Shown here piece by piece: positions 41,156 through 52,794 of a stretch of DNA of 64,000 nucleotides (positions are counted from its first letter, which is position 1; every line of letters starts with the position of its first letter). The notes below the pieces were generated by a model. It made no database searches. It worked only from the letters and a program-made list of their open reading frames with translations, and was not told the DNA's origin. Source of the DNA: Annona cherimola (taxonomy: Eukaryota > Streptophyta > Magnoliopsida > Magnoliales > Annonaceae); contig CM059973.1 in the NCBI GenBank assembly GCA_030490835.1, forward strand, positions 61,818,008 through 61,882,007, given 5' to 3'. Made by a program: the position numbers and the translations under genes.

Positions 41156-42632
41156 TGATAACTCGTGAAAATGTGAGTTATCACGGCTCATTTCAAACTA
41201 GTTTTGCATGTTAGTCCAAGAGAATGTAGTAAAATTGCATTCATGTAGCTTAGTTTTCATGCATTGTACATTTTAGGTGCAATATGTAGTTTTTATGCAT
41301 TCTTAGTATAAAATAAGCATTTATAGTTCATTTATTTGGTTAGTTGATTTTTGCAAGAAGAACGTGTAACTATCCACTTAAGAGTAAGTCGGAACGAAGA
41401 ACCGAGTCAAATGAAGGAGCAGGCAAGCTGGTGCCCCGACGTCGACCAGCGGCACCTAGGTGTCATCTCATCGCTTCACAAGAAAAATCCAAAACACTTA
41501 ATTTGGCAAAGCTTTTAGAGAGTTGGCGCCTAGGCACCGGCTAACGTGCGCCGCGGCACCAACCCCCACACATGTAAAATTTTGCACGTGTCTCGAGCTT
41601 AAAGTAAGGGGGTATAAATTATCACTTAGGGTTCGTGTTGAAAATAGAGAGAAGACGAGAGTGGTCGTGGTTGCTGTGGAGAAAAAGGAGAAAACCAACG
41701 CTTCAAGGAAGGAGAGAAGAACAAGTGGAGATCCAAGCTATTATTGCAAATCCATTGAGTTTCATCTCCTCTTCTCATCTATCTCTTCATATTTGTTATT
41801 TTCCTTGCTTGGGATGTGTGTAAACTTGATTTAATGGAAATTAAAGTTATGTTTATGAGATGAATCTTTCATCGGTGGGAGATATGTAGGATTTGAACTC
41901 ATAACTTATGTTATTTGACTTTCTTATGCTTGAAATGATAATACGGTTGTGCTGTGACTTATGTTGCTTGAGATTACCCTTATATACAATGCTTAATGTG
42001 TTTACAAGCTTTGCAACCTTGTACATTGATTGAATATTCAGATTCATGCTTGAAAAAATGGGATTTGAATATGATCCATATATAAGGCATAGGTTTTTCT
42101 AGCTCTTGTTTGTGTTGGATGTTAATATGGATAGGAATATACCTATTAACCCTATGTAATCTTGATTAGGTTATGTGGTTATCAACCTTGTTTTACTTGT
42201 ATGCATGGGAACATGACACATAGCTAAAACTTGGTTAGGTTTGTATATGTTGGAAGACATATATGAATATGAATGAACCTAGATTAGTAATCTCTGCACA
42301 ACTAACTCAAAAAAAACTTAAATAGGATCAAATAACATAGTTATGATTTAACGAATCCATATTCCCACCTATCTTAATCATCTCAAGGCAATCTCAGCAA
42401 TATCCGCTCCACTTTAGTCATTTACTACTTTGATAAGTTTAGTTTGATTCAATTCTTTAAAAATAATTTCTCATTCATTTTACTGATTCACTTAGACAAT
42501 TGAGATTTAAGATGTTAACTTGTTTAACACAATCCTCGAGGGAACGATACTCTACTCACTCTTTATTACTTGATCGACACGTATACTTGCATTAAAACGA
42601 GCATTTTAGTTAGACATATACGTAGCTTGTCA
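41156..42632 (+). repeat. 3' LTR of the Gypsy element, full length
   Basis: 1,477 bp, TGATAACTCG...GCTTGTCA. It contains GGCGCC-type motifs (41525) and open frames on both strands around 41344-41834 that I take as chance. Confidence 0.85.
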
Positions 42633-42637
42633 CATGG

Positions 42638-43487
42638 TAGGGGTGCAACTTAGGTCAGGTTGTACCAGGTTTGAGTGAACCCAAATCCAAAACCTACCGG
42701 GTTTATGTGAACTCAAATTATAATACTAATATTATATTCCGAGTTCGGGTCGGGTTGGCGTTGGTTTTGGGTTGAAATTTGAGTCATTATCAAACTAATA
42801 GAAGTTGAAATTATCAATAGAGATAACAAATGTTTTAAACATTATTGCATTCGTACATGAATAATTTACACGTGAATATATTTATATCACCTATAATATC
42901 TTTGGTTTTGATGAAAGTTGGTCTTTTAATTAAAAAATAATTCTAAATACAATGAACGTAATGAATTTACACAAAACAATCAAGGCAAGAAAAATAAATA
43001 AAACTATATGAAATCACTATCTAAAATGTAATGAAAGTGAAACATATATATCACGTAATTAATTAGTTCATATGCAATAAATTTATGAGTTGGTATTTTT
43101 ATAATTATTTGCAAATAAGGTTAACGTAGATGTAATATATTCAACATTTATGGATAAATGCATATAACATTTAGATTTTAGAATAAACATTTTACCGTTT
43201 AGTTAGGTTATAATTATATAGAATAACTTTTTTATAATTATAGTTAAAATACTTAATTCATAACAAAATATAATCATTTCAATAAATTAGAAAGAATATT
43301 GAATTTTGACCGAGTCGAGTTTTAGTACCAGGTTGATGCAAATCCGGTATTGGTTTTGGGTTTTCTAGGGTCAGGTTGAAACCGGGTCTAATTTGAAAAA
43401 AATTTCAAAAACAAAACCCAAAATTGGTTTAGAAATCGGGTTGGGTCAGAGGAGTTCAGATCACCCTGGTACCAAGTTGCACCCCTA
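42638..43487. mobile_element. hAT-like MITE abutting the Gypsy TSD
   Basis: Termini are TAGGGGTGCAACTTAGGTCA and the inverse GTACCAAGTTGCACCCCTA. The body matches 26074-26911 in inverse orientation ('acccgaactc...'). The Gypsy TSD CATGG ends at the base before the T of TAGGGG. No 8-bp TSD is detectable (left TCACATGG or, across the Gypsy, GATCACGG; right GTGAAGGA). Confidence 0.7.
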
Positions 43488-43721
43488 GTGAAGGATAATT
43501 TTACAATAGTCTCCCTGAATTATGTTGGGGGGGGGGGAAGGGGAGGGGTTTACAATTCCCCTAGTGCGGGGGTTTCATACAAAATTTTTCCTAATGTACA
43601 AGGTTTACAGAAAAAATTCCTTTAATATTATGAGGGTTGTGAAATTTAGTTGATTGTAATATCAATTATCACGTTATATAAGTCCAATAAAAAAAAGTAA
43701 GCTCTAAATATCAAACATAGC

Positions 43722-44413
43722 TAGGGGTGGGAATTGGAGTTGGTCGACCCGTTACCCGACTTTAACTCGACCTGTTTTTGGTCTTGTAAAATTAATATAT
43801 TTTTGACCCGTTATAGGGATGAGTTAGAAATTTTGACCCGAATTCAAAAATAGGGTTGGGGTGGATCGACTATTTCCCGACCTGAAGAGTCCGAACCGCC
43901 TCACATATATTAATGTATTAAAAATTATAAGCCTATGTTTAAATATTATTTTTTTTTTCAAAATTCTCACTTTTTTATAATCAACTCTATCAACAATAGA
44001 AAAATCAATTTATTCAAAAAGCAATATAAGAATCAATAAAAAGAATTTGTACATATATAACCCTCATGTATAATTATATATTAACCTATTTTAATAAATT
44101 TATACTATATTTTCGAATGTTTTGTTTTCTTAATTATGTGTTTTTTAATAATTAGTGAAATATTGAAGCATATAATATTTAAATTTAGTATAGATGCATA
44201 TTTATGTTTGATAGGTATATAAATTCTTAAAATTATCTTATTCGACCTGCATTTTTAGCCCGATCTGCTATCCCGAAATCAGTCTGATATCAGCCCGAAG
44301 TTTGTCCCAGAACCTATTTAAAAAAAAAGTTATTGTCAAACTCAATTTTTAAAAGTGAGGTTAAGGTTGGGCAAACCTTGACCCGGTTTGGCTTGCCCTG
44401 ATTCCCACCCCTA
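43722..44413. mobile_element. hAT-like MITE, TSD AACATA(G/C)C
   Basis: Termini are TAGGGGTGGGAATTGG and the inverse GATTCCCACCCCTA. AACATAGC (43714-43721) and AACATACC (44414-44421) match at 7 of 8. Same terminal type as 24698-25252, with TTGACCCG-type internal text. Confidence 0.82.
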
Positions 44414-45045
44414 AACATACCTCAAATTGTTACGGTCTATGTGATGGCCGTGAATGTTGAGTTAAAATGACAAGTATATCCCTATGACTTAAGCTTGGTT
44501 TTGAAGCCTAACCATTCGAAAAATTTGGTCGCAAGTAGAAATCCCTAAATCCACTTGACTGTTGCCTTGGAGTGAAGGGGAGGGCTATCGGACTTGGAGA
44601 AAATGACTGTTGATTGAAGAAGATGAGATGTAGGTGTGACATCGATGAGACTTTATGCCGCTAGTTGGGGGGATTTCATAGGAAAAGAATCATTGAATAT
44701 GGAGTTTTGTTGGCGCTAGATGGTGAAGTGAAAGACTATCGAACTTAGAGGAGATGGCTACCAATTAAAGAAGATGAGATATAGGTGAGATGCCGTTTAG
44801 ATTTTATGCTGCAGATTGAAGAGATTTCGCAAGACAGGAGCTGCCAGTGTGTGTTGACCAATGCAACTATGGATTACATCCATTTGGGGAGGACAGTTCT
44901 CTAACAAACTGTCAGTTTAAGGGTATATATGATATTTAAGTCATAATTAATGGGTATATATGAAAGATTTCACACTTAGTGGGTATATTTACGATTGAAG
45001 AAAAAATTTAGTTATATTTGAAATTAATCTTAAAATTAAAGTTTT
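44414..45045. other. Unassigned; contains a near-duplicate of ~120 bp
   Basis: 44570-44710 and 44720-44850 share 'gaagtga(a)...g(a)ctatcg(g)actt(g/a)gagg/a', 'gaagatgagat(g)taggtg(t/a)ga' and 'ctttatgc(c/t)gc', an old tandem duplication. No coding region. 44900-45000 has 'gggtatatatga' repeats of the fold-back type. Confidence 0.45.
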
Positions 45046-46215
45046 GAAAACAGGCCGGTTCGACCGGTAGTCAAATGTAATCGCAATCTGATTCAATTGG
45101 ATCCGATTCGTCTTAGTCTAGTTGGTGCAAACAAGCTCCACCATTGATTCGATCAGCTCTTTGATCAACTAGTCAAACCAGCTTGTGCGGGACATTGTAT
45201 ATAAAAAACATAAACCGTTACTCATTTTCTCCCTTACTCGAAGCAACGGTTGCCACCCAAATTTGCCTTTCAGCCATGTTCTTCTTTTTCATTGTTGTTT
45301 TCTGCTGCCATTTTTGATTCTTCAATCTTTTTGCTGCGTTTTTGATTCACCTATTTTCTAGCTTTCAGCTGCTTTCTGGCTTCCGCTGTTTTGCCATTGT
45401 CGGTTTCTTGCTACCATTATTGTAGTCAGTTCTGCCATTCCATAGTTGCTTTTCTTTACTGCTGCCATTGCCGGCTTTGCTGCTGCTATGGCTATTTCCA
45501 GCTCTGCTGCTGCCATTTCCACCATTTTGCCACTTCTATAGCCGCTGGTATTTCACGCTTTGCTTCTACCATTTCCTACCAGTGTCATCGTTCACTTCGA
45601 GCTCAGTATAGCATTAGCAATTGCTTCACTTTGTACTATGCAAAATTACAGTCGATCGATTTTCTACTTTTTTGGGTTTTTCCTCATATCTAATATTAGA
45701 TTTTGATTCATATAAAAAAATATTAGATTTTGATGGGTTGCATTTTCTAGAATTTCCAACATTGGTTGTATATGTATTTATAATAATTATAATTCTAGAG
45801 TAATAATATTGCAAAATTAATTATTACTAGGACCTCCACCCTATTCACCGTTTTACATATGGTGTGTCTGATACTTGGCTTGCTGTTCACCTAAAAATCT
45901 AACAATTGATAGTTTTGCCTGATGTAGACCTAAGAAAAACTAGTTCTTGGTTGAATATGTTAGTTACTAGTTTGATGCAGATGAATTTGATTGTCTATTA
46001 CCGAAATGGAAATTGCCATTTTCTATTCAAATAATTATGTAATTAAAAATGGAAATGATTCAATGACTATCTGCTAAATGTTAATTTGTTATATATTTTT
46101 ATGTAAGATGCTAATACATCAACTCAATCTGGTTCTCAGAAACAGTTGAACCAGTTGAACTAGAATCACTTTCTTGACTAATTCGTTAACTAGTTTGGTT
46201 ATGACAAAATTGGTT
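45046..46215. repeat. Repeat with CCGGTTCGACCGG-type end and low-complexity middle
   Basis: The left end is GGCCGGTTCGACCGGTAGTC; the right part holds GTTGAACCAGTTGAAC. The middle (45240-45620) is rich in GCTGCTGCCATT-like text, and open frames there are Cys/Ser/Phe-rich artefacts. It resembles the insertion at 1243-1618 in terminal motifs. Borders uncertain. Confidence 0.4.
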
Positions 46216-46374
46216 AAAATAACAACCATCAATTGGAATGGAGCATTTTTTTATGAGATGAAGATGTCATTAAAAAATAATTCCATCCAATTCTAATGAC
46301 TTGGATGGAATGGAAAAAATGCATTTATCTTTCATTTGATCGTAAAGTAAAACTAAAAATTAAGATGTGGCGCC

Positions 46375-48540
46375 TCAAAGGTTAACCTCCATCTTTATCT
46401 AACGGTTGTCACATTTTACTGAAAAATCTGGTAGCATCTCTCTAAAACTGTGAAGTTGAGGGCCTTGATGGAACCACCTTATATAAGCATACTCACATAA
46501 TAATAATAATCATAATCATGAGTCAACTCAATAATAACAACAATAATAACAACGACAACAACAATAATAATAGTTTTGCAAAAAGAATCCTCAGCATGTT
46601 ATTCATCTATGTATCAAATGAAATATTGAGTCTTAAACCTCACTAATCCTACTAAGCGGTTTACTACTATATAACCTGACAAACTAAGATCCGTGCTCAT
46701 CATTGTTTCATTGCCAACCTCATTTTGGGCTTTCACCTCTGTTCTGTTATTTAAAAACATCAATATTAGAAAACGTGATTGCGAATAATGCAAATCAAGT
46801 GCTTGTTGTTAAGAGCATTATGATCAACAATTTAATTAAGTTAACTGAAACACACTAAAGCTAATACTATACGGAAGATAGTATAAAATAATGGTAAGTT
46901 GGGTCAAATCCATAGAAAGATATTATAGTTCGAATTATTTGAGCTCGATGAGCATTAAGAGAGAAGGGAGAGAAGGAAGAGATAAAGAGAAAAGCCGGAA
47001 GAGACAAAAATTATAAAGAGAAGTAAGAGAAAGAGAGAGAAGAGAGCATAAGAAAAGAAAAGGAAGAAAGAGGAGAGAAATTAGAAAGGCAAAGAAGAGA
47101 GAAGCTAGAGAGAGAAAGAAGAGAGATTAAAGAGAGGAGAGAACAAGTAATCATTCTTCAAATGCTCTTGCAATGTAAATGCTCATTATCCCCATCTAAG
47201 TCACCCAGTTGCCCCAGTTGACTTGTAATTACAAAAAATGTCCTATGTGGTTAAAATAAAGTATGTCATGACTCTTCTTATCTTCAACTTGCTCAAAGAA
47301 TTATTATGCATATTTCATGCTTAACAAGCAACAATACACCCATTTATCATGCTCATGCTTTTCTATTCTTTGCAAAATATATCAATCAAACTTATATAAC
47401 TTAAGTAATTTTAAAATCATATCAAAGTCATCATTAATTTGAAATAAATTCTCATTTCAATCAATTCAACCAAAATAACTAAAGCCAAAAAGCCAGACAT
47501 CTCAACAAATAGTTTCAATAAAAATCTCAAATAAAAATTTTTAATTATCACAAAGAATCCATACCTGTAATAACTACACATCCATAAGCATTCAAATAAA
47601 AATAAAAAAAATCTTATTACCTCCTACATAAAATTTTCAAATCTTTAGTTGGGGACCTACAAGACTCCAATGTCTTCTTCACTTTTAATTTACACTAAAA
47701 TAACAATAATAGATTGTATTTGTTTATCGACAAAATTTTTCAAACTAAAATTTTTTTACTCTCCATAACTATCATATTTTTTAATTATTTATTCATTTCT
47801 TCCTATACAATTATTTTAATTTTCCATCATTTATACACAATTACCTATTAACTAATTTATCTATTTTAACTTTATTCTCTTTGCTCCTCATCATTACTCC
47901 TATTAAATCATATTATTTTCTTTAATTTAAAAAATTTTATACTAAAAATTTTTATCCAAAAGTTTTATCATTTTCCAAATACATCCATAGTCTTAAATAA
48001 TATTCTAAAACACTTTTCCTTTATCTCATCCACAAATACCCTCATTTTCTCATTTTTAAGTCCCAAACACCTCTCTTCAAATAGTCATCTTCTCCCTTAC
48101 CCCAAATCTTTAAAAGCTAATATTATATTTCATCATAAAACACATTTTAAGGTTATTCATTTAGGTTTCATGCTCATATTTCATCCCTATGGAAAAATTT
48201 CTTTCAATACCTATTTAAGTTAAAATATCCAATCCTAACATGGAAAAATCATATCAAACCATTCCCAAATCATCACAATATATTAAATAGGTAAATTAGA
48301 CGCTAGTAGAACTCACTTCTTAAAACTCTAATCCACCCAAATGCATAAATTCATAGTTTAACCTCCCAAATCCCCTATAGAATTTCAACAATGAGATTGT
48401 TAATGACTCTAGCTTTAATCCATCATCTAGAAATTCACTAAATGAATGTAAAACCATCTTTTTGAAATGATGATTTAGAAAAAAAATTAAATGAAACAAC
48501 CTGAATGTTTCATAATGCCTAAACAAGAAAATAAGTTTAT
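46375..48540 (-). repeat. LTR copy A of a decayed Gypsy element (3' LTR on the minus strand)
   Basis: Text from 'ttaacctccatctttatctaacgg' through 'gtcatcattaatttgaaataaattctca' (~47430) matches 52795-53730 in the same order at low identity. A purine-rich GA tract (46950-47140) is present only here. The outer border is approximate and no TSD was found. Confidence 0.55.
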
Positions 48541-48639
48541 AATTCGATAAAATCGTTATATGGCTTACAACAAGAACCTAAGCAGTGACATGAAAAATCT
48601 AACGAGATTGTATTATCTAATGATTTTAAATTAAATCAA

Positions 48640-49600
48640 TCGAAAAATTATGTTTGTAGTGCATTCACTGCTAATAGAGGTGTTATCATTTGTTTGTATG
48701 TGAATGCCAAGCTTATCTTTGGTATTGATGTGGTTAAAGAAGCTAAAAATTTTCTATCGATAAGTTTGCTATGAAAGATATTGGCAGTATAGACGTCATC
48801 TTTGGCATTAAGATTATCACAAATGGTAATGCATTTTCTGTTTTTCATTACTATTATACTGAAAATGTGCTTAAACAATTTAATTAATTTGATGTTTACA
48901 TGGTTTCAACTCTTTTTGATCCCATTGTCAATTTATGAAAAAATATAGAGAGAAACTATGGTACAACTTAAGTATACTAAAGTATTTAGAGGTTTAATGT
49001 ATGTTATGTATTGTACTAGATTAGATATTATTTTTGTTGTGGGTGTACTTTGCAAGTCTATTGGTAATCCAGTATATATATACATTAGAATATAATTTAT
49101 AGAGTATTAAAATATTTGAAAAAAATTGATTATGGATTACATTTTGGTGATAAACCCACTATATTAGAAGAATATAATGATACAAGTTGGATCTCTGATA
49201 TAGAAGAACATGTCTACAAGTGGCTTGATTTTTATCCTTGAGAAGTTGCTATTTTTTGGGCTTTCAAAAAGTAAATATGCATTTCACATTCGTCCATAAA
49301 ATTTGAGTTGTTTACTTTGGATGCTACAGAAAAAGAGGTAGAATGATTTAGAAATTTATTTTCATTTAACCTAACCTAGTACCTCCTACTTATTTACATT
49401 GTGATAGTGAAATAACTTTGTTAAAAATATACAACAAGACTTATAATGGTAAGTTAAGACATACTCATTGAGGCACAATTACGTAAGACAGTTGCTTCTA
49501 AATGGAGCAATTAATATTGACTTTGTAAGATCAAGTGAAAACTTGACAGCCTCACTAGAAAAGAGGTTTGGAAGGTAACTGGGGGGATAAGACTGATATT
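48640..49600 (+). pseudogene. Copia RT-RNase H fragment, opposite to the surrounding Gypsy remnant
   Basis: 48656-48766 reads VIICLYVNAKLIFGIDVV, the Copia RT catalytic region with the YVDD motif decayed to YVNA. Downstream, LGIKI-like text, RVLKYLKKIDYGLHFGD, YNDTSWISDIEEHVYKW (RNase H) and YNGKLRHTH (the family's 'YNGK-RHI') follow in correct order with many stops. The lineage is Tork-like by motif; uncertain. Confidence 0.65.
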
Positions 49601-49724
49601 CAACTAAGTTGTAGTGATTGAAACTCAAATCTAAGCTTGTAGGTCATGCTTAGATTTTAATGAGCAAAAAAGTTATTTTTACAACTTTCAAGCATTGGTT
49701 ATATTTATTTATTGAGTAATGTTT

Positions 49725-50045
49725 TAATGCATCAAAGTGCAACATATCATTTTTTAAAATATTTTTATAAAACTATTAATCTATATATTCAATTTATAAA
49801 TCAAAATTTATAATTTTTGGAGATGTATATATATTTTTATATTTTTTAAAATAGGGGAGGTTATAATAATTTTTAAATGACTAAAATACCCCTATTTTTA
49901 AAAAATAAAAAAATATATACATCCTTAAAAATAATAAAACTTAATACATAAATTAAATACACATAGGTTAAGAGTTTTATAAAAGGATTCTAAAAAAAAG
50001 TTTAACAATGAGGTTTTGCATCGAGGTGAATTGAAGCATTCCCCT
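49725..50045. mobile_element. Fold-back MITE
   Basis: ATGCATCAAAGTGCAACA (~49730) against the inverse of GTTTTGCATCGAGGTGAA (~50015), with a palindromic core (GGTTATAATAATTTTTAAATG to CCCCTATTTTTAAAAA). Shares internal text with 56583, 58231 and 59742. Confidence 0.6.
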
Positions 50046-51129
50046 TATTTATTTGCATCCCTTAGGTTGTACTTTGTTCCTACGAAGTACTTACAAAGTT
50101 AAGTATTTTATATTCTTAATAGATTTAAAATTATTTTGTTTGAGTATTTAATTATGTGGTACTCTGAATAGATCTACCTATATGAGTATTGAAAGTTAGA
50201 CCACTTTTGTTTTCAGAGGATGTGGAATCACTTGAAGGTGCTCATGAAATTTGGATGTTAATACATAACATGTCACCAGTAAGAACACTTGATGAAAACT
50301 TGAAATCTTATATGTGTAATAAGTTTGATCCATCAAATAGGGTCAATAATTCAAGTTCATAATTGTATAAGTTGGTACATCTTTATGGAATCTCACTAAG
50401 TGAAGGTTAAGTTTATCTGACATCTTTATTATATATGAAAATTCCTTACTTGAATGGAATTATTTTAATTTTGAAAATGGCAAGGGTTGGGTATTTTGAA
50501 AATGCATTAAATACATGAGGAACATTTTTTACCTGCTTTTGTTATATAACTAATGAAAATACTAGAATGTTGCATGTACAACATATGGATGAATTAATAA
50601 TTTTGAACGCCGCTTGCAACATTACATTTAGGCATCATCTGCATATGCATGGCTGGTTTAGCAATAATACGTAATATCTACAACTCCTCCTTTCCTCTCA
50701 AAGCTATCTCTTGAGCTTTGTCTTTTCCATCCAAGTGATCATTCTATTTTATGTCAAAGTGCTCGTGTGCCCAAGAAGAGGAGTTACTTCTTGTTCTTGG
50801 TTAGATTTCACTTTTTGTATCCTAAAGACAATTTTATATTATCCTAAGTAGCAGTGATAGTAGCAAAATTTTCTTAATAAAAGTGGCATCATAAAACACT
50901 TAAAGTGAAAATATTTTTATTCTCCTATTTTCACTTTGATTAATTTTCTTATGTTTCATTACCCATTTGCCCTAACAAGGAGGTGGTTGATGGTGATGCT
51001 GCTACTAGGGGTGGCCTATAAATCCACTACAACCTATTGTAAGTGCCCTTACCACATTCTACTATTGTGGTAGAACTTGTATGTGCCTCTCCAGGTCAAA
51101 ACCTCCTAGTGTTGATTATGGGCACCTCT
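50046..51129. other. Decayed repeat sequence, unassigned
   Basis: Probably remains of the Copia or Gypsy element on either side. No readable domain. Confidence 0.35.
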
Positions 51130-52000
51130 CCCTCTTGTGCATCTACTACAAATAATCAAAGCATCTAGTGGTCACAAAGGGCAATGCTTCATTTGGTGTC
51201 TCTACTCTCCACATCCAAAATAGATATTTTGCCCTACTATGCACTCTTCTAAGTGATACTTGCCGCATATTGCATAATCTAGTGCACGCCCCTGTCAAGG
51301 TGGTAGCTAGAGTTGTTCCACCTAACCTTTAGTCCTCTACTTTTGGTTATGATCCATGAATCCTCCCTTCTTGTTTAACTTTTCTTCCCTCTTCTTTTAA
51401 GCCTAATCTATCTTATCTAGCTCAATGCACAAGGCATGCTATAAAATCTTTGTATACTTAGTCAACAAGAAGGCTAAAAGCTTCGTTTTGATAGATTGCT
51501 TCAAACCATCCTTAAACTTATGTGTTACCTCCTTTTAACTAGTTTGTGTCCACACCACAAAATGTAAGATAGCACGAAATTTTGTGTTGTACTCCATCAC
51601 TGTCATCTTTCTTTACTCCAATGAGGCAAAACTTGTAGCCATGTTCTCTATCTCGCTCATTGGAAGAAATTGCTGATAAAATACTGCTTGAAACTCTTTC
51701 CACATGTGATTTGCCTTGTTGTTTAGGTGCAAATACCTTGTTACTATTATAAAAATTTTTTATATCACCCTCCAAAATTAAGAAGTCATAACTCATATTT
51801 CGAGTCTTTAAGCACTTTAAATGTTTAGATTTTTTCTCCATTTGACTCACTCATTTGTCCACCACATGAAAACATTTTTCTCCTCTAAAGATTAAGGGGA
51901 TTCATCTCTTGAAATACCTTCATCTTTGCCCTCTTTTTCTTCTATCTCTTCATCTATTTTTGTTGTACCTTAGGTCATACATTTGGCTCCACCACTTTGT
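51130..52000 (-). pseudogene. Gypsy (Tekay/Del-like chromovirus) gag remnant
   Basis: On the minus strand, ~51730-51570 reads KEFQAVFYQQFLPMSEIENM then MEYNTKFRAILHF, the conserved retrotransposon-gag helices ('F---F---Y-P'; 'V-EY---F--L--F'). Downstream, ~51290-51190 reads AICGKYHLEECIVGQ then IYFGCG, a decayed double zinc knuckle of the Tekay/Del type ('C--CGK-H-GEC------CF-CG--GH'). Several stops and frame changes. No pol follows in this orientation. Confidence 0.6.
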
Positions 52001-52790
52001 TGTGTGGACCTTGAGTCCATCTCCCACCTGTCCTCCGCTTGAGTCTCTTGCATGTACTCTATCAGGCTCTTAATAAATCCTCTAGTCATCCCTTCTATCC
52101 ATTCTACACCTCCTAATATCTCTCCCTGGTGTTAGCCTCAAATCAATAACGTGATAAAATCTTAATGCATCACTTCCATAATAGAATGAATAGGCATACT
52201 CAATCACCCAAAAAACTATTCTAATTACTCATCTAACTCTACTTAAACTACTTTTTAGAAGTACTCACTCCTATGAGTACACTGTCACTTGGTTCGTCAT
52301 ATCACCTAGGCTTGGCCCTCCAATCTCAGATCCTTGCCCACCACCAACCTATTGTTACTCTTTGTTCACTCGCCTTAGTCATCCTCTTCCCCTACTTGTC
52401 ATCAACGACATCTTTGATAACAACACCTCCACCCATCTAGACTCATTTATGATGGCTCCTATCTCTTGATATCATGCTCTCTGTTCTTCCCCTTATCCAC
52501 ATTTTCCTAGGTCTTGGGGCTTTCACAACTATACATCATGGCAAACATCTCAATTAACGTAACTAGGATGTGAAATTTACACTTAGTAATAACTCATATT
52601 ACTTAGTAAGACTCGATGTGAATCCCTTAAGGGTCTCTAGTGCCATCACCTAAGCTAGCACTCCCAATAAGTTTAATTCATTTACTAGCTGACTCATCCT
52701 CCATGCTTCCATTACGATTCTTCTTGTACAGTCTTAATTAATGTGGTTTCATCTCATAATTCTCAATTTTGCTTTGATACCGCTTTTATT
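52001..52790 (-). other. Leader of the decayed Gypsy element with degraded primer site
   Basis: GCGGTATCAAAGC on the minus strand (~52783-52771) resembles the tRNA-iMet primer site TGGTATCAGAGC, next to LTR copy B and before gag, as expected. No coding region. Confidence 0.45.
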
Positions 52791-52794
52791 AAAA

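Larger units (their letters stand above)
36230..42632 (+). mobile_element. Non-autonomous Gypsy-type LTR retrotransposon without pol, with an extra ORF (6,403 bp)
   Basis: LTRs begin TGATAACTCG and end GTCA. The TSD is CACGG (36225-36229) and CATGG (42633-42637), one transition apart. A tRNA-Asp-type primer site, the kind used by Athila/Tat Gypsy lineages, follows the 5' LTR. The interior holds gag-like remnants, a pyrimidine-rich spacer, an extra ORF and two GTTTGGG tracts. I find no protease, RT, RNase H or integrase motif on either strand, so pol has been lost or was never there. The LTRs differ at roughly 40 of 545 shared positions by eye, so it is much older than the Sirevirus at 7985. 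Confidence 0.85.

Noticed and set aside
42638..43487. 8-bp TSD for this MITE
   Set aside because: Neither the adjacent left flank nor the flank left of the Gypsy element matches the right flank.
45391..45693. Cys-rich 100-codon frame
   Set aside because: Derived from GCTGCTGCCATT-like low-complexity repeats inside a transposon-like element.
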